Shown here: positions 1 through 5,660 of the stretch, piece by piece
How positions within the stretch are numbered: position 1 is the first letter of the stretch
Layout: every line of letters starts with the position of its first letter
Origin: Kiritimatiellia bacterium
GTDB taxonomy: Bacteria > Verrucomicrobiota > Kiritimatiellia > RFP12 > UBA1067
NCBI GenBank assembly: GCA_017411125.1
Contig: JAFPNP010000040.1
Location: 1-7,848, forward strand
Direction: 5' to 3'
DNA: 7,848 nucleotides
Position numbers and translations under genes: made by a program
Notes under the pieces: generated by a model
The model's database searches: none
The model's input: only the letters and a program-made list of their open reading frames with translations
What the model was told of the DNA's origin: nothing

Positions 1-19
1 GAACGGGCTAACCGCCACA

Positions 20-57
20 GCCCGGCGTGGATGGCCATCCGCGCCGGGCATTCTTTT
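20..57 (+). terminator. Strong intrinsic terminator of a gene left of the window
   Basis: GCCCGGCG (20-27) pairs fully with CGCCGGGC (42-49). Inside it, a T-G wobble and GGAT (29-32) with ATCC (37-40) extend the stem to 13 pairs, closed by a GGCC loop. The stem is followed at once by ATTCTTTT (50-57), so the polarity is plus strand. This is the classic form of a Rho-independent terminator. It probably serves a plus-strand gene ending before base 1, which cannot be seen. On the minus strand the flank has no T-run, so a bidirectional role is unlikely. A second helix (4-9 with 19-24) overlaps its left arm, so an attenuator is an alternative. Confidence 0.75.
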
Positions 58-111
58 CGACAGGGTCTGCGCCTTGTCTATCTCGGCACCTGCCGAGCAG
101 GAACGCCAAGA

Positions 112-120
112 AGTATATCA
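112..120 (-). promoter_or_regulatory. Possible leftward extended -10 promoter element
   Basis: Read on the minus strand this is TGATATACT, which matches the extended -10 pattern TGnTATAAT with one mismatch. No -35 element is visible 16-18 bases upstream, which extended -10 promoters can tolerate. Transcription would start near 105 and leave the window leftward, through the hairpin at 20-49. No gene for it can be seen, so this is a weak call that could be chance. Confidence 0.2.
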
Positions 121-307
121 AAAGCGATTAGACAGGGGGGGTATTGCAACCGTGCAAGAACGCCCTGCGCGGCCTCTATCCGCGCATTCCGGCGTTGCTG
201 CGCCAACACAATGTCTGATCGTTGCGTCCATGCCAGTTGTCCGATTGGCGACAGTTTACCAAAACCTCACGCGCCGTTGCAAGGGGATTCTTTTAAAATT
301 TGCTTTC

Positions 308-336
308 AGGGCAGCGCGTCGAGGACGCCGCGCCCT
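308..336 (-). terminator. Candidate terminator of the UvrD-like helicase gene
   Basis: The hairpin lies 7 bases after the helicase stop codon on the minus strand. Arms AGGGC and GCCCT form an outer 5-bp stem, a 3x3 internal loop follows, and GCGTC pairs with GACGC around a three-base loop. The T-rich part (AAATTTTAAAAG on the minus strand) comes about 8 bases after the stem and not directly at its foot. The position fits a transcript end, but the form is imperfect and termination strength is uncertain. Confidence 0.4.
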
Positions 337-343
337 ACCGTTC

Positions 344-2392
344 CTAGCGGCGCCAATGCGTTTTATATGCAGTGGATCCGCCGCGTCTGGAGGACGCGCG
401 TCCCCACGCGCCGTCTTCTTCGTCGTCCCAGCGGCGGCGGCTATATGAAGGCTCCGGCGCGGAGTATAACGTCTGCTCTTCCACTAGTTCCTTTGGAATT
501 TCGCGGACGAACACGGAAGGCTCGACCGGATACTGTCCGCCGTCCGCCGTCTTCTTCGAACGCGGCACGCAAATGTATAGACGATCCTTCGCGCGGGTGA
601 CGGCCACGTAGAAGAGCCGGCGCTCCTCGGCGAGGTTGCCGTCCTCGATGCTGCGCGCGCTTGGGAACACGGTGTCCACGAGCCACGGCAGGATCACCAC
701 GGGCCACTCCATGCCCTTCGCCTGGTGGACCGTCGTGAGATGCGCATGGTCCGCCGGCAGCGATGCCCGGGCGCGGGCGTCGAGATTCGTCATCAGAGCG
801 ACTTCGTCCAGGAACGCGCCGAGGCCGCCCTGCGTGGACGCTATCTGCGCGGCGATTTCGCCAAGGTCGTCAAGCCGCTGGCCGGCCTCGTCCGGCTCGA
901 ACTGGCGATGAAGGTGCGCCGAGTAGAAAGACTCCACGAAATCGATCACGAGCCTTCGGTCGTCTCTTGCGGCGAGATGCCCGGGCGCGGCGGCGAACGC
1001 GCTTTCCATCTGGCTCCATCCGGGCTTTCCCTTTGCGCACATCATCTCGCCGAGCTGCATCCGCTCCATCGGGTTCGTTCCGTCGAACGAGCCGCCGAGC
1101 GCCTTCCAATATTTTCTCGCCGTGCCTTCGCCCACTCCGGGGAGAAGTTCCATGAGGCGCATGAAACTCATCTCGGCACGAGGATTGATGCAGAGCCGAA
1201 GGAAAGCGAGCAGGTCTTTCACGTGCATCTGCTCGAACACGCCCACGCCGCTCGTGATCTGGAACGGCACGCGGTTTCGGGTGAGCGCCATCTGTATCTC
1301 GATGGAGGTGTAGTGCGAACGGTAGAGGATTGCGATGTCGTCGTAGGGAACGCCGTTCTCCCTCAGGGCGGTGACGAGCTTCACGACGGCCTCGGCCTGG
1401 GCGCGTCCGTCCCACACGTTGTAGAGGCGCGGTTTCGGAGCGCCGCCGGTGCGGAACGGGCGCAGCGTCTTCTCGAACTCGTGCGGCACGTCCTTCATGA
1501 CGGTGTTCGCGACGTCCAGTATGGGGGCGACGCTGCGGTAGTTGCGCTCCAGCTTCAGGACTTTGCATCCCGGCCAGCGGCGCGGGAACTCGCGGATGTT
1601 CTCGAACTTCGCTCCGCGCCATGTGTAGATGCACTGGAAGTCGTCGCCTACGACCATTATGTTGCGGTGCTTCGCCGCAAGGAGGTCCGTGAACTCCGCC
1701 TGAAGGCCGTTCGTGTCCTGGTACTCGTCCACGAGCACGTGCATGAAGTGCTCCTGCAGGAACTCGCGCGTCCTGTCGCTTTCGCGCAGCAGGCGCAGCC
1801 CGTTCACGAGCAGATCGTCGAAGTCCATCGCGCCGAGATCCGCCTTCCGCTGCGCGTATGCGCGGCACACCTGCAGGATGAGCGAGACGTCGCCGAGAGC
1901 GGTCTTCGTCTGGTACCGCCCCACGACGCGCTCGAGGCTTTCGCCGCCGTTCGCGGCGTCGGAGACGAGCTTCAGCAGAAACTCCTTCTTCTGGAAGTCC
2001 TTGACGTCCTTCACATTCTCCTTGATGCACTGGCCCATGAGCTTCTTCTGGTCGTCCTCGTCGAGAATGGTGAAGCCCGGCTTCACGCCGATTGGCAAAC
2101 CCCAGCGTCGGAGAAACTTGTTGCAGATAGAATGGAAGGTGCCGCTCCATATTCCGTCCACTCCGGGGACGACGAGCCTGGCTCGCTCCAACATCTCCCG
2201 CGCGGCGCGGTTGGTGAAAGTAAGCAGCAGGATGCGCTCGGACGGCACGCCCTTCTCGACAAGGTACGCCACGCGATGCACGAGCGTGCGCGTCTTGCCG
2301 GTCCCTGCGGCGGCCAGCACTAGCATCGGCCCGTCCGCCGCCGTCGCCGCCGCGCACTGCTCCTGGTTCAGCACTCTTGCAAAGTCAATCAT
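344..2392 (-). CDS. UvrD/PcrA/Rep-family superfamily 1A DNA helicase (682 aa)
   Basis: This is an ATP-dependent 3'-5' DNA helicase of the UvrD/PcrA/Rep family, whose members unwind DNA in excision repair, mismatch repair or at stalled forks. All family motifs are present in order: Q-motif LNQEQ (8-12), Walker A AAAGTGKT (27-34), motif Ia TFTNRAAREM (58-67), GTFHS (84-88), Walker B DEYQDTN (222-228), motif III GDDFQCIYTWRGA (249-261), motif IV LERNYRS (281-287), motif V TTVHQAKGMEW (553-563) and motif VI RRLFYVAVTRAKD (591-603). The length suits the family (about 670-730). The ATG at 2392 lies ten residues before the Walker A region, as in relatives. The frame stays open upstream to 3655, but that part lies antisense to rsmE and has no homology, so it is not coding. 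The C-terminal tail after about 640 is charged and arginine-rich, and does not resemble the Tudor-like end of PcrA that I know. Which of UvrD, PcrA or Rep it replaces cannot be told, so I give no symbol. It is transcribed alone, divergently from rsmE, with only a weak Shine-Dalgarno sequence. Confidence 0.95.
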   Translation of the reverse strand: MIDFARVLNQEQCAAATAADGPMLVLAAAGTGKTRTLVHRVAYLVEKGVPSERILLLTFTNRAAREMLERARLVVPGVDGIWSGTFHSICNKFLRRWGLPIGVKPGFTILDEDDQKKLMGQCIKENVKDVKDFQKKEFLLKLVSDAANGGESLERVVGRYQTKTALGDVSLILQVCRAYAQRKADLGAMDFDDLLVNGLRLLRESDRTREFLQEHFMHVLVDEYQDTNGLQAEFTDLLAAKHRNIMVVGDDFQCIYTWRGAKFENIREFPRRWPGCKVLKLERNYRSVAPILDVANTVMKDVPHEFEKTLRPFRTGGAPKPRLYNVWDGRAQAEAVVKLVTALRENGVPYDDIAILYRSHYTSIEIQMALTRNRVPFQITSGVGVFEQMHVKDLLAFLRLCINPRAEMSFMRLMELLPGVGEGTARKYWKALGGSFDGTNPMERMQLGEMMCAKGKPGWSQMESAFAAAPGHLAARDDRRLVIDFVESFYSAHLHRQFEPDEAGQRLDDLGEIAAQIASTQGGLGAFLDEVALMTNLDARARASLPADHAHLTTVHQAKGMEWPVVILPWLVDTVFPSARSIEDGNLAEERRLFYVAVTRAKDRLYICVPRSKKTADGGQYPVEPSVFVREIPKELVEEQTLYSAPEPSYSRRRWDDEEDGAWGRASSRRGGSTAYKTHWRR

Positions 2393-2428
2393 GTGATTCG
2401 TTTCTGGTTCCACTTTTCGGTGCGGTAC

Positions 2429-2437
2429 ATTATACCA
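2429..2437 (-). promoter_or_regulatory. Extended -10 promoter of the UvrD-like helicase gene
   Basis: On the minus strand this reads TGGTATAAT, a perfect TATAAT box with the TGn extension. No good -35 sequence lies 17 bases upstream. Transcription would begin near 2422, giving a leader of about 30 bases before the ATG at 2392. The element sits in a small inverted repeat, GGTA-cattA-TACC (2425-2437), which could be a repressor site or chance. Confidence 0.6.
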
Positions 2438-2465
2438 TATCGAAACCCGCCCGCGCTCGCTCCTG

Positions 2466-2494
2466 TTGCCGCTACGGCCTTTTTTTGGTACAAT
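2466..2494 (+). promoter_or_regulatory. rsmE-murJ promoter, start predicted at the ATG
   Basis: TTGCCG (2466-2471) and TACAAT (2489-2494) are separated by 17 bases, the optimal spacing for the main sigma factor, and match the consensus hexamers at four and five of six positions. The expected start, about seven bases after the -10 box, coincides with the rsmE ATG at 2501. There is no Shine-Dalgarno sequence between the box and the ATG. This suggests a leaderless mRNA. It faces away from the helicase promoter at 2429-2437. Confidence 0.6.
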
Positions 2495-2500
2495 GCCGCC

Positions 2501-3262
2501 ATGGAAGTACATGCGAGTTGCACAACGCACCGGCTGCTGGTCGAAACGTCCGTCCTGGCGCAGGACGAAGCGGTCTTGCCGAAAGACGCCGCGCGGCATC
2601 TGAAGGTGCTGCGCCCGAAACAGGGCGAGGCGATAGAACTGTTCGACGGGAAAGGACATGCGCGCCGGTACGTCGTGGACGGCGGGGCCGTCCGCGCCGC
2701 CGGCGAACGTTCGACGTTCCCGCCTCCCGCCGTGCAGGTGACGCTTTTCGCGTGCGTGACCAAAGGCTCCCGGTGGGACTGGACCGTGGAAAAGGCCGTG
2801 GAGCTTGGCGCGACGCGCATAATGCCCGTGCTGTCCGAACGCTGCATCGTGCGGCTTGCGCCAGACGAGCGCGCAGCGAAAGCGGAACGCTGGCGCCGCG
2901 TCGCGGAAGATGCGGCAAGACAGTCCGACGCCGTCTGGCTGCCGGAAGTCGCCGCGCCCGTGGACTTCCCCGCCGCGCTCGGCCTTGCGAAGGAATGCGA
3001 GCGCGTCTTCGCCGGCGCGTTGACCGAGCCTCCGCCCCGTCCGCTGCTTGACGCCGTGCTGGCCGAGACAAACCCCGAAATGAAATCGCTCGGCCTTTTC
3101 GTGGGACCGGAAGGAGACTTCACGCCTGCGGAACTTGCCGCGCTGCTCGAAATAGCCGTGCCCGCCTCTTTCGGCCCCACCGTCCTGCGCGCGGAAACTG
3201 CGTCGGCATTCGGGCTTTCCGTCCTGATGGGCGTCGTACATACGTTCCGGGGGAGTCGCTGA
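2501..3262 (+). CDS. rsmE: 16S rRNA (uracil-1498-N3)-methyltransferase RsmE (253 aa)
   Basis: RsmE is a SPOUT-class enzyme that uses S-adenosylmethionine to methylate N3 of U1498 (E. coli numbering) in helix 44 of 16S rRNA, near the decoding site, after 30S assembly. The N-terminal part (HRLLVE at 10-15, then ARHLKVLR at 31-38) matches the PUA-like RNA-binding domain. The C-terminal SPOUT knot carries EKAVELGATRIMPVLSERC (97-115), AEDAARQS (135-142), the SAM-site GPEGDFTPAE (202-211) and LRAETASAF (229-237). Length is normal (about 240-250). The frame is open from 2393, but homology begins only at the ATG at 2501, which lies directly after a promoter; the 36 residues before it do not look like RsmE. 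murJ begins 4 bp after the stop, so the two probably share a transcript. Confidence 0.95.
   Translation: MEVHASCTTHRLLVETSVLAQDEAVLPKDAARHLKVLRPKQGEAIELFDGKGHARRYVVDGGAVRAAGERSTFPPPAVQVTLFACVTKGSRWDWTVEKAVELGATRIMPVLSERCIVRLAPDERAAKAERWRRVAEDAARQSDAVWLPEVAAPVDFPAALGLAKECERVFAGALTEPPPRPLLDAVLAETNPEMKSLGLFVGPEGDFTPAELAALLEIAVPASFGPTVLRAETASAFGLSVLMGVVHTFRGSR
3249..3255 (+). promoter_or_regulatory. Shine-Dalgarno site fixing the murJ GTG start
   Basis: GGGGGAG lies 11 bases before the GTG at 3267, inside the last codons of rsmE. It supports the GTG as the start over the first in-frame ATG (residue 16), which would cut into the first conserved MurJ segment. Confidence 0.5.
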
Positions 3263-3266
3263 TCCG

Positions 3267-4826
3267 GTGCAGGCGAACTCCATACTGAAAAACACGGCGG
3301 TGGTCGGCGCGATGACGGCGCTTTCCCGCGTGCTGGGACTCGTCCGGGAGATGTTCCAGAGCCGCCTTGTCGGCGCGGGCGTGGAACAGAGCGCGTTCTC
3401 TCTCGCGTTCGCCATACCGAACATGATGCGCAAACTCTTCGGCGAAGGTGCGCTCACGGCGGCTTTCGTGCCGGTGTTCAAAGGAGAGGTGGAGGCAGGG
3501 CGGATGGATTCGGCCAGACGCCTCGCGCGGGCCGTGATGACGATGAGCGTTCTCATGCTCGCGGCGGCGTCCGCGCTCGCCATAGCGGGCCTTTCGGCCG
3601 CGCTGAACTGGGCGCCGGCGCTTTCGGAGCGTACCGCGCTCACGCTCCGCCTCACGCGGATTCTCGTCCCTTACATGGTGTTCATCTGCGGTTCGGCGTT
3701 CGGAATGGGCGTGCTGAACGCGCTCGGCAAATTCGCCGCCGCGTCGCTCGTGCCGTGCCTTCTGAACGTCGTGTGGATCGCCACGCTCGGCGCCTTGTGC
3801 TTCTTTCCCGGAATGCCTATCGCCGTCCGCGTCATGTGGGTGAGCGGAGCGATTCTACTCGCAGGAGCGCTCCAGATGGCGTTCATGTTCCGGTGCATGG
3901 CCCGGCGCGGCGTGTCGCCGCGCCCGTCCTTCGCCGGATGGCGCGACGCGAACACGCGCCTCGTCTGGCGCAACATGCTCGTGGCCGCCGTCGGCGCAGG
4001 CGCCGTGCAGATAAACTACATGCTCGACCAGGTGCTTGCGCAGGCGGCATCGCCCTGGGCGGCCGGCGTAATCGGCTACGCCGAACGGCTCATGGACCTG
4101 CCGCTCGGAATCGTGGGCGTGGCGTTCGGCACCGTGCTGCTGCCAACGTTCTCCGGCTTCTTCGCGAAGGACGACGTGGATGGCGCACGCAAGGCCTTCC
4201 TCTCCTCCACCGACAAACTCCTTTTCGTGATGGTCCCAGCCGCCGTCGGCGTGGGCGTCCTCGCCCCGGACATGACGCAGGTGATCTACGAAGGCAAGGC
4301 ATTCGACGCGACGGCGACCATGCGCGTTTCGCGAGCCGTGGCATGTTACGCCGCCGGGCTCGGATTCTTCGGACTGCAAAAGACGCTCGTGCCGTGGTTC
4401 CAGGCGCAAAAAGACATGAAAACCCCGCTTTCCGTCTCCGTAAAGATGGTTTTTCTCAACGCAACTCTCAACATCCTCGCCGTATGGCTGCTGCCCGTCG
4501 AATGGCGGCACGTCGGTCTTGCGGCATCGACCGTGCTGTGCGCGGGCGTCGCCTGCGTCTGCCTCGCCATGTGCGCACGGCACAAGAACGGCAGTCTCGG
4601 ACTGCGCGCGCTCCTGCGTCCCGTGGGACGGACGCTTGCGGCGTCCGCCGCGATGGGCTGGGCGGTCGTGGCGGCGCGCTCAAAACTCATCGCGCTGACA
4701 TCGGCACGCGGCTGGGACGGCGCGGCAGCGAACGTCGCACGGCTTGCAACGCTTGTGGTGCTTGGCGGAGCCGCATATTTCGCGATGCAGTTTCTGCTCG
4801 GCAGACTAAGCCGCAAAGGACGCTGA
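3267..4826 (+). CDS. murJ: Lipid II flippase MurJ (MviN family, 519 aa)
   Basis: MurJ is a MOP-superfamily inner-membrane protein that moves the peptidoglycan precursor lipid II from the cytoplasmic to the periplasmic face. The sequence is hydrophobic throughout, with about 14 membrane segments, and its length fits (E. coli 511). The N-terminal signature is clear: SRVLGLVRE (20-28), then SAFSLAFAIPNMMRKLFGEG (42-61) and TAAFVPVF (64-71). Arg21, Arg27 and Arg55 align with E. coli Arg18, Arg24 and Arg52, and YAERLMDLP (271-279) aligns with the segment around E. coli Asp269-Arg270, with Glu replacing Asp. The residue matching E. coli Asp39 is serine (Ser42). The start is GTG, 4 bp after the rsmE stop, with GGGGGAG upstream. 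Co-transcription with rsmE is likely; no strong terminator follows it. Confidence 0.95.
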   Translation: MQANSILKNTAVVGAMTALSRVLGLVREMFQSRLVGAGVEQSAFSLAFAIPNMMRKLFGEGALTAAFVPVFKGEVEAGRMDSARRLARAVMTMSVLMLAAASALAIAGLSAALNWAPALSERTALTLRLTRILVPYMVFICGSAFGMGVLNALGKFAAASLVPCLLNVVWIATLGALCFFPGMPIAVRVMWVSGAILLAGALQMAFMFRCMARRGVSPRPSFAGWRDANTRLVWRNMLVAAVGAGAVQINYMLDQVLAQAASPWAAGVIGYAERLMDLPLGIVGVAFGTVLLPTFSGFFAKDDVDGARKAFLSSTDKLLFVMVPAAVGVGVLAPDMTQVIYEGKAFDATATMRVSRAVACYAAGLGFFGLQKTLVPWFQAQKDMKTPLSVSVKMVFLNATLNILAVWLLPVEWRHVGLAASTVLCAGVACVCLAMCARHKNGSLGLRALLRPVGRTLAASAAMGWAVVAARSKLIALTSARGWDGAAANVARLATLVVLGGAAYFAMQFLLGRLSRKGR

Positions 4827-4878
4827 AGATAAACACCACGTTCCACGAAATACTCTGCAAATACCGTTGCAAGGCTCA

Positions 4879-4944
4879 GGAGGAGGAATTATAAACCCTA
4901 AGAGGGGCGATTATTAACCCTAGAGGGGGGAATTATGAACCCTA
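4879..4944 (+). repeat. Three tandem 22-bp repeats ending in AACCCTA
   Basis: Units at 4879-4900, 4901-4922 and 4923-4944 abut with no gap and agree in all three copies at 15 of 22 positions. Each is a G-rich purine block, then RATTAT, one variable base, then AACCCTA. Spacing of 22 bp is close to two helical turns, so the copies lie on the same DNA face, as expected for protein-binding direct repeats. The AACCCTA of each unit is followed by AGGG after 1-3 bases, making short dyads. They lie about 120-190 bp upstream of the rplM promoter and just before a TACAAT box. Function is unknown to me. Confidence 0.8.
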
Positions 4945-5007
4945 AGGGATACAATCGTAGATAGGTACGCGGACTTGCGGCGCATGAGGGTTCGCGCCCT
5001 GTCAATG

Positions 5008-5039
5008 TCGCGGTCCGGCTGCAAAGCCGGAAGGCGCGA
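5008..5039 (+). ncRNA. GNRA-capped hairpin, candidate structured RNA element
   Basis: TCCGGCT (5014-5020) and AGCCGGA (5025-5031) form a perfect 7-bp stem closed by GCAA, a GNRA tetraloop. After a small 1x3 internal loop, TCGCG (5008-5012) and CGCGA (5035-5039) add five more pairs. GNRA loops are typical of folded RNA and the sequence is polar because the loop is GNRA only on the plus strand (the complement is TTGC). It lies upstream of the rplM promoter, so it would have to be made from an earlier start, perhaps near 4960 or by read-through from murJ. No T-run follows, so it is not an intrinsic terminator. I do not recognise a known RNA family. Confidence 0.35.
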
Positions 5040-5064
5040 TACCAAAAATAATTGCGCTTGCGTC

Positions 5065-5095
5065 TTGACTTTTCAACGTTTTTTTGATTTACTAT
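5065..5095 (+). promoter_or_regulatory. Probable rplM-rpsI promoter
   Basis: TTGACT (5065-5070) is a near-consensus -35 box. The -10 is less clear: TTTACT at 17-base spacing (5088-5093) or TACTAT at 19-base spacing (5090-5095), both matching four of six consensus positions. An A/T-rich tract (5041-5053) lies just upstream and may act as an UP element, common for ribosomal protein promoters. Transcription would start near 5100, giving a leader of about 115 bases. Confidence 0.55.
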
Positions 5096-5109
5096 ATGCC
5101 CTCTACGCG

Positions 5110-5187
5110 AAATCGGCTGACGAAGCCGGTTTCCGGCAGGCGGAAGGGATTCCGCTTGCCCAAACGGACAAAACCCGCTCAAACGGG
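5110..5187 (+). promoter_or_regulatory. Structured 5' leader of rplM, possible autoregulatory RNA
   Basis: Three hairpins follow one another between the promoter and rplM. Hairpin 1 (5110-5132) has nine pairs, AAATCGGCT with AGCCGGTTT, one being a wobble. Hairpin 2 (5135-5160) has eleven pairs, GGCAGGCGGAA with TTCCGCTTGCC, one being a wobble, and a GGGA loop. Hairpin 3 (5174-5187) is CCCG-n6-CGGG. A competing helix CCGG-ttt-CCGG (5126-5136) would break hairpins 1 and 2. Ribosomal protein operons are often controlled by a product binding its own leader, and L13 leaders are known in Firmicutes. Whether this one works that way is inference. Confidence 0.4.
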
Positions 5188-5214
5188 CACAAAGCCACAA
5201 AAAAGGAAAATAAA

Positions 5215-5646
5215 ATGCAGAAAAGCACTCGTCCAGTGAACCCCGGCGACAGCCGCAAGTGGTTCCTGGTGGACGCGAAGGACCAGGTTCTCGGTCGCCT
5301 CGCGGTTGTGGTCGCGAACAAGCTTCGCGCCAAAGACAGCCCCTCGTTCGATCCGTCCGTGGACGCCGGCGCGTTCGTGGTCGTGGTGAACGCCGCCCAG
5401 GTGAAACTCACCGGCAAGAAGGAAGAACAGAAGGAATACCAGCGCTATTCGGGATACCGGGACGGGCTCAAGCGCTTCTCCGCCGCGACGATGCGCGCGA
5501 AGCATCCCGACCGCATGATCAAAGAGGCGGTGTGGGGAATGCTCCCGAAGAACACCATCGCCCGCAAAATGATGACGCGCCTCAAAGTGTTCGCCGGCGC
5601 GGAACACACCCATGCGGCCCAGAAGCCGGAAACGATCAAGCTCTAA
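5215..5646 (+). CDS. rplM: 50S ribosomal protein L13 (143 aa)
   Basis: L13 (uL13) is an early-assembling protein of the large ribosomal subunit that binds 23S rRNA. Family segments are WFLVDAKDQVLGRLA (16-30), VVVNAAQVKLTGKK (56-69), YSGYRDGLK (78-86), AVWGMLPKN (105-113) and LKVFAGAEHTHAAQKPE (123-139). The length equals that of E. coli (142). The frame is open from 4975, but the ATG at 5215 has AAGGA (5203-5207) seven bases upstream and begins where the family begins. rpsI follows after 14 bp, the widely conserved rplM-rpsI operon. Small differences from the usual wording (YSGYRDGLK for HSGYPGGLK) do not look damaging. Confidence 0.98.
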   Translation: MQKSTRPVNPGDSRKWFLVDAKDQVLGRLAVVVANKLRAKDSPSFDPSVDAGAFVVVVNAAQVKLTGKKEEQKEYQRYSGYRDGLKRFSAATMRAKHPDRMIKEAVWGMLPKNTIARKMMTRLKVFAGAEHTHAAQKPETIKL

Positions 5647-5660
5647 GGAGATTTCAGGAA

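Larger units (their letters stand above)
58..343. other. Gene-free interval between a plus-strand terminator and the helicase stop
   Basis: No reading frame here has a plausible ribosome-binding site or a recognisable protein; the open frames are GC-driven and continue antisense into the helicase gene. Visible items are a short hairpin CTCGGC-acct-GCCGAG (82-97), a seven-G run (135-141 region), a palindromic TTTTAAAA (291-298) and a minus-strand extended -10-like element (112-120). I see no tRNA cloverleaf. The stretch looks like ordinary intergenic DNA, possibly including the 5' region of a leftward gene outside the window. Confidence 0.5.
4827..5214 (+). other. 388-bp regulatory interval before rplM
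   Basis: No credible protein gene lies here. In order it contains a weak dyad TGCAA-n6-TTGCA (4856-4871) after murJ, three 22-bp tandem repeats (4879-4944), a TACAAT box (4950-4955) without a good -35, a small hairpin AGGGT-tcgc-GCCCT (4987-5000), a larger GCAA-capped hairpin (5008-5039), a promoter (5065-5095) and a structured leader (5110-5187). One nine-codon frame (4935-4964) starts in the third repeat, but I do not call it a gene. The AT-rich, structured character differs from the dense coding on both sides. Confidence 0.6.

Noticed and set aside
275..284. Shared CCGTTGCAAGG-like words near 275 and 4865 as a dispersed repeat or attachment site
   Set aside because: The match is only about ten bases and lacks extended similarity or integrase; likely chance.
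31..600. Plus-strand open frame over the left flank
   Set aside because: It starts inside the terminator hairpin, has no ribosome-binding site and runs antisense into the helicase gene.
725..2323. 532-residue plus-strand open frame antisense to the helicase gene
   Set aside because: Composition is typical of a GC-rich antisense shadow (His/Val/Glu/Arg/Leu rich), with no domain; the opposite strand has all SF1 motifs.
870..2357. 495-residue minus-strand frame inside the helicase gene
   Set aside because: It is an alternate-frame shadow, strongly Arg/Ala/Gly rich, overlapping the true frame throughout.
2393..3655. Upstream extension of the helicase reading frame on the minus strand (to an ATG at 3655)
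   Set aside because: It lies antisense to rsmE and the start of murJ, lacks homology, and the helicase family begins at the ATG at 2392.
4856..4871. Terminator after murJ from TGCAA-n6-TTGCA
   Set aside because: Only five AT-containing pairs and no T-run, so it is too weak to call.
4887..4944. CRISPR array or telomere-like repeat reading of the AACCCTA units
   Set aside because: The units abut with no spacers, only three copies exist, no cas genes are near, and the repeat is not a simple 6-7 base telomere unit.
4960..5045. Possible tRNA, suggested by GGGTTCGCGCCC
   Set aside because: No acceptor stem, D-arm or anticodon arm can be arranged at the required distances, and no discriminator/CCA pattern follows.
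4975..5214. 80-residue N-terminal extension of L13
   Set aside because: It runs through the GNRA hairpin and the promoter; L13 homology and a good Shine-Dalgarno site fix the start at 5215.
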